Assembly: GCA_963693315.1 (NCBI GenBank) | Contig: OY856188.1 | Coordinates: 163,018,002-163,082,001, forward strand | Length of the DNA: 64,000 nt | From: Diogma glabrata | Taxonomy: Eukaryota; Arthropoda; Insecta; Diptera; Cylindrotomidae | Direction: 5' to 3' | Shown: in pieces, positions 1 through 53,747 of the stretch | How the letters are laid out: each line of letters opens with the position of its first letter | Position numbering within the stretch: the first letter of the stretch is position 1 | Made by a program: the position numbers and the translations under genes | Notes under the pieces: model-generated | Database searches by the model: none | Seen by the model: the letters and a program-made list of their open reading frames with translations, nothing else | Told to the model about the DNA's origin: nothing

Positions 1-940
1 AAAATAAAAAAATGGTGGAAAACCACCTGATGTATAGTGGATCCTTCAACCCTTTGTCCTATGTACCCCAAAAGCTAATAAATTATTTCTTATATTAATT
101 GAAATATTCTTCCAAAATTGCATGAAAATCGTTATGTTACTGTAGGCTGGCTACAGTAGAAATAAACACTTAAACAACAAAACGTTTTAAACGGAGGTGA
201 CAAACCGGAAGTTGGTACGCAGAAGTATTGGAAATAGAACTAAAACTTTTTATATCAAATCTCAATAAGAGTGAAAGACAAGAATAGAAGTTATTGAAGA
301 TTCAAACTTAAAAGTGTTCGGGAGACCCCCGCCATTTTGTCCATTTTCGAAATGATCATATCTTCCTTCCGTTTTCAAGTTAACTTGGATCATATACCAA
401 AGTTTCATCAAGATCCCAAGCGTTTTTGTTTCTTTCTAAATTACATAATCAATAGACTAGGAAAACAAAATTTATTTTAGAAAAGTATCATATGTTACAG
501 TTATAACAAAATCATATCGAAATATCATGTCGAAATTCAACATAAATGAAACCCTCTATAGGATCTTCATAACGATGATCATTGATTGATGATTAGCACA
601 ACAAAATACAACAACAATCGAATGAAATGAATATAATTGTTGTTCTATCAACAGTTAAGGGACAGTAAAAAAAATTATTATTTCTAATTTTGTTAATGGA
701 AAGATCCGGACTAGGTTAGATTTTTCTAGATTGTACGGAATTTAGTATTTAAGCAGGTGTTTTAAGCAGAATGGTATTAATTGTAAACGAAAGGTTCTGC
801 CGTGTATATAAAATCGTGTTAATAGAAGTTATATTTAAAATTAGTTTTTGTAAATAAAGTTTTAAGAATAAATGTTGAATGATAGCAATATCTTTCTTTA
901 ATTGCATGAATAAATTCACCCACTTCACTGCAATATTCAC
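1..940. other. AT-rich intronic/intergenic DNA without recognised gene
   Basis: No coding similarity seen on either strand; the open frames are short. The segment around 300-430 looks like the edge of a dispersed repeat but I cannot name it. Confidence 0.4.
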
Positions 941-942
941 TA

Positions 943-1171
943 TCCCCGCCGATGGTTCCTTTGGGCGTCGATTTTTGACTGGACTATAAAGTAAATTTTC
1001 ATGAAATTTTAAAACTTTGAAATAGGTAGGTGTCTGCCATTGGATTTTTTACTAAAAAATGATTGTATACTTTAAGATATTAAAACGGCAGACTTGCTGA
1101 AATCACATTTTTGAAGTAAATTTTTACGTTTTTTGACTTGCGGACACGCCCAAAGGAACCATCGGCGGGGA
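943..1171. mobile_element. MITE with about 27-bp terminal inverted repeats, TA target
   Basis: TCCCCGCCGATGGTTCCTTT at the left end is mirrored by AAAGGAACCATCGGCGGGGA at the right end, and TA flanks both ends. Length 229 bp, no coding capacity. The TA duplication points to a Tc1/mariner-type mover. Confidence 0.7.
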
Positions 1172-1261
1172 TAATGAATACCCATTTCAACTACGGCAGG
1201 TGAAAAACTATGCCTAGCATCAATATGGAGTTTGCTAAAATACCGTAAGTCTGCCGGTCAC

Positions 1262-2215
1262 TGGCTCTTAGACTAAAATATTTTTGTTGGAATTTTATTA
1301 TTGGAACGAATTTATTAATACCGAATTGAATGGTTTCAGCATTGTTTTAGGCAGAAACATTTACATCGTCAGTATAAAAACAATCGAAAGAGAAACCTAG
1401 AAAAAATTTCGGAGACGATTAGTATCCATTTTTGAGAAGTGAAACATTTTACATGATTTATTTAGTTCTAGTTTTTAGGAAATCAGTTTTGATAACTGAT
1501 GCGATTATATAGTGGTCAGATTTGCCAATACTCCCGTTATCGTCATTGACACACGTAATATTTGGCATTGATGTGAGATAGAGATCTAGAAGATAACTTT
1601 TATCACCACAATTACGAGGAGTGAAAGTTGGGCTTTTTACAATTTGCGTCAGGTTCTGTGATGCGGCAAATATTTCTGCCAGCCTTTCATTATTATTGTC
1701 AGTCGTCTTAGAAAATTCTAACCACGGTTTGTTGTGAACGTTGATGTCGCCGGTAACAATAACCTCACAATTAGAAAATGTTGCTATAATTCGTTAACAA
1801 TATAAGTCAGCCGATTAAAAAAAAGTATGTTTGTTTGGGGACGGGCATAAAGTTATTGTGAAAAAAAAAGATTTCAGATAGACAAACCTTTAATACTACT
1901 GTATTCTAGACATCACCATATAGTTCATAATTTGGAAAGCGTGTATATGCAATATTCTCATGAATGTATGCACATATGTACACCTTGATAAAGTTTAAAA
2001 GCTGATTCAAGCCGATATTTGAGATTTAGTGTTACGTCATAGGGATAGGTTTCAGAAACTTGTGTTTCTGTAAGAATTCTGTAAGAAAGAGAATATGCGG
2101 TTTATCATGCTAGAGATGAGTTCACGGCGTCAAGGTTGGTGTTCAATCCACTAATATTTTGAATTTGTATGTTGAAGTTTTTGTCAATTATGCAATTTTT
2201 TAAGACATACATAAT
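1262..2215 (-). pseudogene. CR1-like LINE ('LINE D' family) endonuclease fragment
   Basis: Minus-strand translation in several frames shows apurinic-type endonuclease landmarks of non-LTR elements: TETQVSE near 2060, VTGDINVHNKPWLEFS near 1700-1750, LDLYLTSMPNIT near 1550-1590 and GKSDHYII near 1510. Frameshifts and stops break it. The family recurs at 24960, 29303, 32510, 49135, 50693-54177, 59300, 60967 and 62440. Confidence 0.75.
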
Positions 2216-2220
2216 TTGAT

Positions 2221-2345
2221 TTGTTTTTTTTTTTAAATAAAACATGTGAATAACTAAACAATAAAGCCCATCATACAACAAAATATGACATATGCCAATA
2301 TTAAATATTTAATGATAGGATGAAGAGAAGAAAACAGAAATAAGT
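2221..2345. repeat. Dispersed repeat R1 (also near 24840 and 29440)
   Basis: The block with AACTAAACAATAAAGCCC and AAAATATGACATATGCCAAT matches 29440-29565 in the same orientation and 24840-24975 in the opposite one. No coding sense; class unknown. Confidence 0.5.
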
Positions 2346-2567
2346 GAAAACAAAATTGGTTTTACTGTTTTTATTAATTATCTTTGTTTTTAGAGTCGAA
2401 AAGTTGGTCGACCGAGTTAGAGATCTGTTAACGTGGCAAGGCAAAATGCCCCTGGAGCTCGCCCTGTATCCTATTAGGTCCGTTTGCGATTGATCTATTT
2501 TAAAAGGCCTCCAGACAAGTTAACCATCAGTATGGGTTGCATGACATCTTGATCCAGCTCGTTTGCT

Positions 2568-2870
2568 ACTTTTTTTTTTTTTAGCGTATGGTTTTTTTTG
2601 TGACACATTAAAAATTAAACTTAATAATAGGTAGACTCTTCTATGAAATCTACCTAAAACAAAACATGGATACACATTAAATGAACTTACAATCGATTTG
2701 ATTGCGCGTCTTTTAAGTAAAAAGTAAAATATTTGAGCATTGGGCAGTACATTTGAACATTAGATGTTTACATCGAGCGAGTCTATCCATGCTACTACAT
2801 CGGGACTTGCCAAATGGATGTCTGAGATGTTTCCATTGTAACGTCGAATTGGACACACGTTTGCTACTCA
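2568..2870 (-). mobile_element. 3' end of a 'LINE B' copy with poly-A tail
   Basis: A run of 15 T at 2568-2582 (poly-A on the minus strand) is followed by TTTAGCGTATGG...GTGACACATT and GAAATCTACCTAAAAC, the same 3' UTR seen at 39421-39448 plus 42023-42190, and by the C-terminal coding strip that matches 42190-42300. This copy lacks the Helitron found in the other one. 5' truncated near 2870. Confidence 0.75.
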
Positions 2871-2969
2871 TTTTGGGTGACCCGCTCCACACCTGGATCA
2901 TCAACACACGTGCAAGGAAGGAGCACGTCCACCCAGAGGCGATAGCACTATGGATCATAGTATTTTATA

Positions 2970-5090
2970 ATTGTTGTGTCTCATCATTATTTAAATTTAT
3001 AAAATTGAGAAAATATAAATATGAAGAAATATCACAATTTTTCTAAATGCTTCAATGCTAAAAGAAATCCCAAATGTTTATGTGATCTTTCACATCACAA
3101 AATAACTTAAATTTAAAAGACGTTTATAAAGATTGACAGTTTATAACCAAATATGAGTTGACAAACATCAAAAGTTGTAGTTGAATATATTCAATAATAG
3201 TCAGTAATTTGTAAGCCACCGCCATAGTGTAAGTAACTATTGTTGACTATAGTCAAACATAACAATTTGTTTCTGAACGAGGCCCTTATCTTTAAGATTT
3301 ATTGTTTAATTATCCATTCGTTTAAAAAAAAATTGTACGTATCTACGTATACTACGTACAATGTACGTCTAATATTCAACTGAACAAAAAAACATCAACT
3401 ATCATGTTCAAAGTCATATGGAGAAGCAGTCCTCCTAATAAAGTATTAAAGATTGAAAAAAATCCAATTGATTCCTTACTTACATGAGTTTAATAGTTCT
3501 CAAACATCCCCAAGTATTCTGAAATTTTTTGGGGAAATCGCAACACCTACGATAGTCAAGAAAATAATATTTCCTCGCCATGGAAAGAAGCTTACTTTAT
3601 GCTTTTTAATTTTATTTTGCTCGTTATCGCTGCAATGCTTGCTCAACTCGCTTGCGCAATTTGTTGGGAGTTCATATAATTTTCATATAATTTGTTAAGA
3701 GTTCTACTATAATTACATCAAATGTACAGTAAAGTTAAATAAAAGCTAAAATCATTATACAATAATGCTTATAGGACATGAAAACAGTGGATGCTTAGCA
3801 ATGCCTTTTTCCAGTCCGATTTAATCATTCTCTTGCGCACACTAGGGTTTTTGCGTTTAGTTGATTATGCTAAAATAATGCTGGATATCATAATTGACTG
3901 AAGACGCCAATTCGCATCATGTACCAGCAAATCATCATTATTATTAGGTCAGGACAGTCTTTAAATACTTGGAAAAATTGAAAGCGGAAGATACTTGATG
4001 CCCGGTATCTATAAGTAGGCGTTTGATGATAAAAATTGTCTGTGGAGAAAGCGAATGTATATCGAAGGAACTGGCTTAAAAAAGCTGATTAGTTCAGCTT
4101 TAACATAATGGAAGATAAGCTTTCGGTCGACGTGAGTCTGGAACACAATTCATTGAGTGGAACTATCTATCTAGTATCTTTGCAGCACCTCTTCTTTCCA
4201 CTTTTATATAATGGAGGACCAGTCTCTAGGCAAACTAAACAAAACAATGCTATTCTTTTAAACGAACACAATTTAAGATTTTTGTGCAATAAAATACAAG
4301 TCCTGGACATAATCAAGTCAGGTGTCAGCAACAATGACTCACCTTTACCATCATGTCACTTGAATGCTCAATCTGTTCTGTGTGCGAAAAAAAAACGGGT
4401 TAAAAGCTTGCTCAATTATATTTCAAGTACCTTCAGATAAACTCATATAGCTCATATTCATTTCTTACAGGCCTTTCTTCTCTGCATTCATATGAGAAAT
4501 GGATGGGCTAAGGGGTATGAAAGGTTAAACTCTTGGAAAACACTAGTTTCAAAGAAAGACGGAACTAATTAGCTTTCACTTTCACGTAAACAAAACAAAA
4601 TTTTGTTCAAGTATAGGGAAAATCAACCAATGATAGTTGACCAGGAGGTGGGACCTACTTTAGAAATGAAATTCCACTATTCAATATTTCACGTTAGTGG
4701 TATAAATGAAGTCCAAATTGTACCAAGCACAAAAACTAAATTAGTAATAATCATTGGTATTGAAATCGATAGGTTTTGGAAATTTTTGGCAACTACAATA
4801 CACGTTACTAGGAATAACTGAATTGTCGGTTACCAAAACATAAAATGCTACAGTGCGAGTTGAATATTCTCTTCTTAGATGTACATATAAACACTAAATG
4901 GCACGTGGAATGGAAAATTTGTAAAAAAATCCGTCATATAAATATAAGTACGAGACGATCAGATTCCTGTTTTATAGTGAAACCACTTCGCAAGATCCAT
5001 ATCCAAAATGAAAAAAATCGCATGTGAAAAAGCTGAATTTTCCAACTGATCGTTTTGTTTTTCAATCAACTGAAAACATATAGAACGTTT
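2970..5090. other. No recognised gene
   Basis: AT-rich sequence with a few short open frames (longest 110 codons at 4108-4440, no recognisable similarity). A possible transposon end lies near 3180-3290 (TTTCTGAACGAGGCCC). Confidence 0.4.
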
Positions 5091-5194
5091 AGAGGTGCGT
5101 TCGATTTGACTGAAATAACTGAAAAAACAACAATAATTGCAAATAATTTTTCACTTGTTTCAGTTGCTTCAATCAAATCGAACACGACTTAGGT
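5091..5194. mobile_element. Small hairpin MITE
   Basis: GTGCGTTCGATTTGACTGAA on the left pairs with TCAATCAAATCGAACACGAC on the right across about 100 bp. Confidence 0.5.
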
Positions 5195-5416
5195 TGTTGG
5201 ATTAGCTAATGACATAAGCAATTTTGTCACCAGTTAGGTATCACAAAATATCACCTACATTTAGGAATATTATTAAGATAGAATTTTCGATCTTCAATCT
5301 TTTGAACTTTGAGTGACGATGTGGTGATGTTTGGAGTAAATAATAATAAGCATGCAAATTTTATCTTAAACAAGATGCAACAGTTCTTCGTCTATTGTCA
5401 CTCATACGTTATTAGT

Positions 5417-7431
5417 CGAGGAAAATTAGCTTCAAAATCCGTAAAACTTCTAAGTCCTCAGAGACAGCTCCGATTTTGATGATTTTTTTTTTTTAAATGT
5501 GTGTTTTTATATATTATTTGAAATCAGAAACATTACAATGTGCGCAATTAAATATTTATGTTGTTTAAACAATATAAACAAAATTTATGAACAAATTATT
5601 TTTTTAACAAAATTTATGCAATAAAAGAATTGTTATGTTCAAATTTATAGAAAATTTCATTTAATAATAACATAAAAATATGGTATTATAAGAGTAGCAA
5701 AATATGTACACGCTATGTCTAACTTCTGTATATACATTTGTCATTAATATAGAAACTTTGCTGAGTTTTACAAACAGACACGTTTTCCGCTCCGAATTCT
5801 TTGAACCTTGTCCGATTAACATGAAATTTGGTGAGTAGTTTAGGAGTGGCTCAAGGAACGAAAGTGGCATAGCGCTGATGTGCCCTTATATCCTGGGGTG
5901 GATTCCACCCCTACTCGAGGGCGGAACATTTTTCACTCAAAGTAACCCCAAAAATAGATAAAAGGACACATTTGAAGTATAGAATGTTGTATAATGTTGT
6001 ATAAGGTTCGATAGATCGATATTTTTCGAGTTATTTGCGATTGAAAACTTATATTGTTCGTTGAAAAACGTATGGTTTTTGATAGTTTTTCGAAAATAAC
6101 TCTTAAACTTAGCGTTCTCTCAAAAATTTGGTAGTCAACAAAAATGAAACTTAAAAAAACCAAGAGATTGTTGTTTTTATGAGGGTTATAGGTCCAAAAT
6201 GAAGCAAGTTATGGTTCCATGACGAGACATTTTTTTAACGACTTGGTTCGAAGAATTCAACGTTAAATAACGGAAAAGTAATGCATTTTTCGGACAAAAC
6301 TGTCATACTTTTTTGTAATGATTGGAAAGACGTTTAAAACGGGCATTAGTTCAAGTCGTTTGCATTAAAAAACACCAAGCTATGATGCGGGCATCTTAAA
6401 TTCAAAATAGAAACTCAGCGTTAAAATTTCGGTCATTCCTAATAGAATTTATATTGACCATAGGCCTTAGCCCCTTTACAACTAGCTGTATTTTAGTGTT
6501 ACCTATGTGATCCAGAAGTTTAGCTAGATTAGAATACGTATGTCCAAAAAAAGTTTGATAATAATGAAAAATGAATTTTCAAATTTCCTAAGAAAGTACC
6601 TTCTGTTCAAAATAACTCTAAAACTAACAAACATACGTAAAAAAATTCTCCAGACAAAAACGTAGGTTTTTTCTTAACCAAAAATTGGTTTTATTTTATT
6701 TCCTGTGGGATAAAAATACCAAAGATATAACTGTTTCAAGTTTGCATTATAGTGCACGGATCACTCCTTTCGAGTCGATCAACCCTTAACAATTTGAAGG
6801 TGAAGGGTTTAGGCGTGTTGGAATATATATCATTTTATACATTTGAAAGAACCTATAAATCGAGTTTTTAATGGAAGTTGTAACTTTAAAATTGAGAGAG
6901 TTATGTTACTATGAATCATACATGTTCAACTCATATAATTTAAATTATATGAAAATAGGACTTTATTTTTTTTTGTGGGATTATGGAAATGCTTATTCAT
7001 TATATGGGGACTTCTCTGCCCTTTAATCATCAAATTAAAATTATCGAATTTCCTGAATTTATAGTTTACACTTTCTGAATTTAGAATTATATATTTTAAT
7101 ATTTAAATGTAAAATAAATACAAAATAATTTATTATTGTTTACAATTTTTTTCTTACAATATTCGTATAATTTAAAGCTTTTAAAAATTAAAAAAGAAAA
7201 CAAAACAAATTTTTTAAATTATACTATTTAAAAGTTAAAAAATACCGTGACAAAATTTTTTCTCTCCATAAATTATGTTTTTATTATTTAAACAATATAA
7301 ATATTTAATTGCGCACATTGTAATGTTTCTGATTTCAAATAATATATAAAAACACACATTTAAAAAAAAAAATCATCAAAATCGGAGCTGTCCCTGAGGA
7401 TTTAGAAGTTAAAACCTAATTTTCCTCGACT
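5417..7431. mobile_element. Non-autonomous DNA element with about 170-bp terminal inverted repeats
   Basis: The left arm (5417-5590: AGTCGAGGAAAATTAG, CCTCAGAGACAGCTCCGATT, TTTGAAATCAGAAACATTAC, GTGCGCAATTAAATATTTAT) returns as its reverse complement at 7270-7431. The 1.7-kb interior has no transposase that I can recognise. It lies within the last intron of the SLC25A42-like gene, just 3' of exon 6. Confidence 0.65.
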
Positions 7432-7608
7432 ATATATGTCAAGACTACTATCAACGAATTATAGATTTTTACAACACTGATCTCTTAAGACTTGTCGCAA
7501 GAGAGAGTTAGTCGGAGCATTCAGTGGTTTACCATTACGACATCCAACACCTAATTAAATACTTAGAATGGATAAAACAACCAAATTAATTGATAAAAAA
7601 GCAATTAC

Positions 7609-47390
<39,782 letters not shown>

Positions 47391-49130
47391 TTCTTATTAT
47401 AAAAAGAGGTCACATATATTATCCACTTCTTTCCTTTTGTTCATTTTAAACATAATATACATATACAAATATAGCATTCGTTGGAGGCAAACCTAAAATA
47501 TAATAAAACAGATTATTATAACTGGTTAGTAAATTGGTCAATTATAAAAACATATTCGGTATTAATATGATAATTTATCGCTGACAGTTCGAATCCTTTC
47601 TTCTATAGGAACACTGTATATTTTCACAAAGAGAACAACTCAATGGGTTTTTAGAAACGTTATCGTAAAACGGGATTTTGTGTTAAAAATATAAACAAAC
47701 AGATGCTAGACCGAGCTAGACAGCGTTATTAAAAAACTTCATAAACATTTTTTCACATACAAAATATTTTGATATTTTTTTTTCAAATTTTAGACGGCAG
47801 AATTTTAATTAGCAGTTTATTTCAAAATTGACAGGCTGACAAGTCTGGCAGTTTTCTGGTAACGACGCTCGACGCTTCGAAGTCATTGTGCTCATTAATT
47901 TCTGCTTTTGAAAAATTATGAAAAATAATAGATATTGTTGTGCCGTATTTCTCATTACAAATTTTCAATCACTATTTCCTACAATACAAACTCTAAATCT
48001 TTCTAAAATCGCAATATTAGTTTCACATACCAATAAATTTTCTCTAAACATATTTTCAAAACTGAAATTTTCTTTTAATCTCTAGCCGATAGTTTTATAA
48101 GGATAAAACTATTAAATATTATCATTTATCACAATTTTAGTTCATACTAAGAATAAGTCTTTTGATTTTTTCCGACAATCCTTTTTCAATTCACATATCA
48201 TTTTAAAATATTGAATCATAATGTTTTCCAAAAAAAACCTTCTCAAACAAAAAATTACTATAACATTAATATTTCTCATGCTAATAAACTTTAAAATCAT
48301 CTAAAAGCAAAATAAAACTTTAAATCATTTTTCACATTCCTTTATCAACAAAAAAATTTATTTTAGTTTCTTAGAAATAAGTTACAATATTGCATAATTT
48401 CTTTTGTCCGACAAACCTTTTTTCCAAAATATTAAATTTAATAAAATTATTCCTATTTTGTTTTTTTAATGTAATAAAAGCAAAATTTAGTATATAAGAT
48501 TTAGTTTTTAAGAAAATAAATGTAGTTTTTAAAGATAGAGTTCAAGTAAGGAAGTGACACAGTTTCAACAAAATAGTCTAAGAAAAATTCAAGAAAATAG
48601 TTATAAGAAAGACTCACAATTAGTCTACACCTTTTTTAAACTCAAGTAAGTTAAAGTAATTCAGTTTAAGACAACCAGACTAGGTGTCTAATATACAGTT
48701 CAAGTGAAAGTCTTTAAGTTTAAGTGAAACCATTTCAAGAAATATTTATGAAAGTTAATAGTTAAGTTTAAAAATTTTAATTCAAAAAACGCAATCTAAA
48801 CAAAATGTTGAATTTTATCAAATAAATTTCATAAAGCAGTGTAATAAGTTAAAAATAATAGTTTCTAAACATATTCACTAACTAAAATTTAAATAACAGT
48901 AATACAAATATATTAAATAAAGAAAAATTTGTTCGATTTTATTTTAAAAACAAAGTTTAAGTTCATTTTAAATAAAAATATAACCCCAGGTATAACAATA
49001 TTTTAAAAAACAAGTCAGATAAGTTTCGTAAATGTAAGCTATTAAGTATTATTTTATTGATTTTACAAAGCTTATTATTAGTATTTTATTAGTATACCTT
49101 TTTAAAAATTAAATATGTTGTATAATAAGG
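47391..49130. other. 5' flank of the SLC25A42-like gene, no gene recognised
   Basis: Probably contains the 5' UTR and promoter near 47391-47900, but no core element can be assigned. The rest is AT-rich with loose CAAGTTAAAG-like repeats near 48530-48780. Confidence 0.4.
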
Positions 49131-49134
49131 ATTA

Positions 49135-49608
49135 CAATGTATGTGTATCAACCCAACACATAAATGCCTTTTAAAATTTGGCTAAAAACAACGTGCTGGC
49201 GCTTTTTCTGAAAATCTTTTTCCCTAAAAACTGAAACAAATACCATTTACATGTAGTTTGGACATAGAAGTCGTTGTGCATTCTGTCATTATGACAGTGT
49301 AGGTTCTACAAAACTTAGTTGTTATTACTGACTTATAAGTAGAACGGGAACATGAATATATTAATGGAGTGATCCATTCGATCGAGTATGGCCACAGTTG
49401 ACAATGTTTATAAAACACGAGATGAGTAACAGTGCGAACGTGTGGTAAGGGTTCAAGTTTAGATGGTAAAATTTGATCCCCCACTATTCGTATAACACGT
49501 TTTTTTACCAGACTCCATGAGAGCCGGGATGGAAACTGATACAGCACCCCGAACATGATAACAATACTCTATAGTCCATACAGAGACGAATATAGAACTT
49601 ATAACTGC
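49135..49608 (-). pseudogene. LINE D C-terminal fragment
   Basis: [20 protein letters not shown] and HVRTVTHLVFYKHC match the conserved C-terminal [KR]RA.R.[IV]GD...LH.R.V..L..FY strip of CR1-like LINE proteins, also readable at 59720-59830. Confidence 0.7.
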
Positions 49609-50346
<738 letters not shown>

Positions 50347-50349
50347 TAA

Positions 50350-50690
50350 TATTAAAGCCTAATAACCATATATACATATATATACACCCAACTCTTTTTT
50401 TAAACGGTCTTTTTTTAAACGATTTTGAAATAACACGTTGCACCAAATACACCCAACTTTTTTTTTAAACGCCTTTTTTTAAACGATTTTGAATTAACAC
50501 GGTTCACAAAATATACGTTTTGCACGATTATTTTGTTCTTGTACGAATACCAAAAAATGTTGTTTAAACTATTGTTGATAGTGTAATCAGAAGGCGGTCA
50601 ATTTTCAGAAGACAACCAGAGATGTGTGGGTGACTGTTTTTAGATAAGATAAACGGTCCATCTTTGGCCAGATATGTGACTGTTTTTTAA
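50350..50690. other. No gene; short direct repeats
   Basis: ACACCCAACTTTTTTTTTAA-type phrases with TTTTTTTAAACGATTTTGAA occur twice at 50385-50500; nothing else recognised. Confidence 0.4.
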
Positions 50691-51452
50691 TAAAAAGTGT
50701 TGGTAATAGGAATTATAATATGTGTCGCAAAAACACATAAATTCTTTTTAAGGCTTGGTCGCACAACAGCATGCGTTCTGAGGTGTTGACGTTTTTTCTA
50801 AACCTTTAAGGGCGTGAAAGGACAAAGAAACGTCTATGCATTCTGTTTATAACAGTGACTGATCTGATCTCAACAACTTGATTTTTTGCATAGGGGAAAC
50901 GAATATGATAGAGGTAAGATTAATTCGATTGCATCCGAGCACTGCTGGTGACGACATTTATTAAAAACAACAAGTTTAGCAAGTGCGATGGCGTTGTAAG
51001 TAATCAAGATTTGATGTTAAATTTTAATCTTCACAATTCGTATAGCTTGTTTTGAGTAGGGTCCAAAACCACAATGCTCTATATGGGGGCAAATATAGGA
51101 GTTACAAATAGGTGTAGAAAGAGAGATTAAGAAATAATAAATAAAAAATAATGGAGGTTGCACGAGACGGAACTTGTCCTGACACGCAAACTCTATGGTT
51201 TGCAGAGCCATGGAGTAATGGATGCGGTGTGAATTTTTGATATCTATTGATGAGGCCTGAGATTCCTCTGCCTGTGCTATCGCAATTAAATGATAGTTCC
51301 AGAGTAAGTCGTTAGAAATTAAGATACCCAATAACTGAATGCTTTCACATTCGTCTATTTCTTAGTCACATATAATACTAATTGAAATATCGTTTGAAAA
51401 CTTGTTGTTCGATCTGGAAAAATTAATGGCTGTATTTTGGCAGAATTAAAAT

Positions 51453-52806
51453 TAGGGTTGCACCGATTAATCGGAAGATAATCGGTAATCGGCAATTTTG
51501 CTGATTAATTGATATCGGTTTTTTTGTCAGATTAATTGGTCGATTATCAACACATGCGTTTTTAATTGTTTGCATTTTAAACACTACAAATTATAAATAA
51601 TAAAACACCATAGTCAGCCATACTTGAAAACCTTTTTAAATAAGTATAAGATTGGGGGTTGCTTAAAAATATGAGAAATCTGTTTATGTATTTCTGCATT
51701 TTTTTGAAACAAATTAATTTAAAATAATGCTGTTTTTAAATGAAGTACTATAGTTACTGCCATCGACATATAATTTTTTTTAAATTTTGCCAAACTTCCT
51801 GCCTCTGTAACTGGTTCCTTTCGGATTATAAAATCTCGGTTTGTGTTAAAATATTCGGTGCAAAGTTTCTCGTACGGTTCACAATGGCAGTGTGATTCTC
51901 GAAGTTTGCCATCCATGGCTTCTGTCTTATAAATATGTAAGTTTTTATTATTGCCATACCAGAGTAACCATGCTGGAAATAATGACAACAAATTCGTTCT
52001 TAGAAACATAAATTCACCAAATGTGCTACAGTCAACCTAGATATTGGGTAAAAAATAAATCGAGAGCGGCAGATTGTTTTAACAACGAAAAGAAAATAGT
52101 TGCCAGAAAAATGCAAAACACCGCTTTCAACAGTTACAGAATTTTTTTATTTAAAATATTGCCGACATTATGTAAGAAGTACGCAAAATATGGTTTTAGC
52201 GGACGAATCGTAATGTTTCCGGACGAAGCGCTAGCCGAGTCTGTAATATGAAGATGAGTCTGCTAAAGCCATTTGCGTACGTGTTGCATACAACGTTTTT
52301 TTGTATTAGCTCTTAAGATTTTTTTTTCTAATTTATTGCTTAATTTGTATTCTTGCGTACCTAAAAATTTGATTTTTGAACAAAACTTATCAAAGCAATT
52401 GTGATTATAATTTGAAAATAATTATAATATAAAATGAAAACAAATTTTGAATCCGCTAAAGTGTTGGCATAACAACTTTAAGTACTAGGCCGCTAAAATA
52501 CAATTTTGCGGACTCTAAACAGTTCTAAAAGTAATCATTTTTCGGAGCTAATACTAAAAATAAATAAATAATAGCGACGTTCGCATAACATTTAAAACTA
52601 TGATTGCAAAGCGTCCCGATTTTGCATTGTACCGACTTGTGAAGAAAAGTCTTGCGTTCTAACTAATAGTCTAATTCAAAAATGCTTTGCGCAGATTTGT
52701 TTAACTAATTTCCATCAAATAATCGGCAGGCAATTAATCGGTTATCGGCCGATAAAGAAAGCCAATTAATCGGTAAGCGGCAAGATTTCTGATTGGTACA
52801 ACCGTA
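51453..52806. mobile_element. hAT non-autonomous element 2, 1,354 bp, within LINE D
   Basis: TAGGGTTGCACCGATTAATC and the inverse TACGGTTGTACCAATCAGAA are the ends; ATTAAAAT is duplicated at 51445-51452 and 52807-52814 (8 bp, as for hAT). Sub-terminal ATCGG repeats occur at both sides. The 96- and 76-codon frames inside have no recognisable similarity. Confidence 0.85.
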
Positions 52807-52908
52807 ATTAAAATAGACCAAATTTTTGATACGTTGATCGGGAATTTTTTCTAACTCCTCGTTTACATTTATCCCCGACCCCGGTCCGGATTTATTCGTA
52901 CGTGCATT

Positions 52909-53747
52909 TTATCCTTTATGAAGATAATTCATGGAGACTCGCGCCAATGTAAACGAAAACCTAGAAAAATTGTTAATCAGCGTGACAAAAATTTGGCCAA
53001 TTTTAATGATCATAGGAAAGAATGACTTGTGCAGTGTACTATCATCTGCAAAACTATTTATTGGGTTACTGGTGATTGTCAACAGTTCGTTGATATTAAT
53101 TAAAAATAGAGAAAAAAGAAGAAGAAAAGCCATCTATAGATACTGAAAGAAATATCAGTATCGGTCGGTCGGTGAAAGCTATGAATCAGAATGCACGACT
53201 GCGGTGTGATATTAATATGCAACGAGTTTATTGTTTAGATTGGCACACATGATTCAATGAAATGCTTTTGAGATGTGTAATACGAAAAGTACGTGTTACC
53301 ACCTTTTTCAGATATGCTATTCCAAAGATGGGCTACATAGTTCAATAGATCGGTTGTTAATTTTGTATTGGCAATATCAAACAGATGTCTTTTAAAAATT
53401 TTGATATGTGTGTATTATTATAATCCTCATATATTTTAGACTGAACTGAGAGAAAGGCTTTTAGTCTATAATTTGCAATATCACATTTGATTTCTTTTTT
53501 GGACAGTGTTCAACTTCCAGCACGAACGAAAAATACCTGATTTATAGGATTTGTAGAAAATTTTGAAAAATAATTTTAGAATAATGGGGGAAATGTTGCC
53601 CAGACGGGAGGCTTTGTTGATATTTGACTTCTTTAATAGTGTTTCCACAATTTTGAGTTTGAAATGAGGTTCTGTCGTACTAAATTCTGAAAACTTGCTT
53701 TTTTCAGGAGTTTTCAAAACAGTCGAGTTCAAATCAAAGCGTTCCAC
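52909..53747 (-). pseudogene. LINE D reverse transcriptase segment
   Basis: 52909-53133 reads LFLININELLTITSNPINSF then ADDSTLHKSF; 53481-53747 gives the first RT block. The middle of the RT is unreadable. Confidence 0.7.

Noticed and set aside
2396..2565. GC-richer block ending in GTTTGCTAC as a SINE or tRNA-derived repeat
   Set aside because: No A/B box pair or second copy could be found in the window.
4108..4440. 110-codon frame starting MEDKLSVDVS
   Set aside because: No recognisable domain, no neighbours, AT-rich chance frame in an intron.
51719..52251. Frames within hAT 2 as transposase
   Set aside because: No hAT dimerisation or catalytic motifs seen in the 96- and 76-codon frames; kept as non-coding interior.
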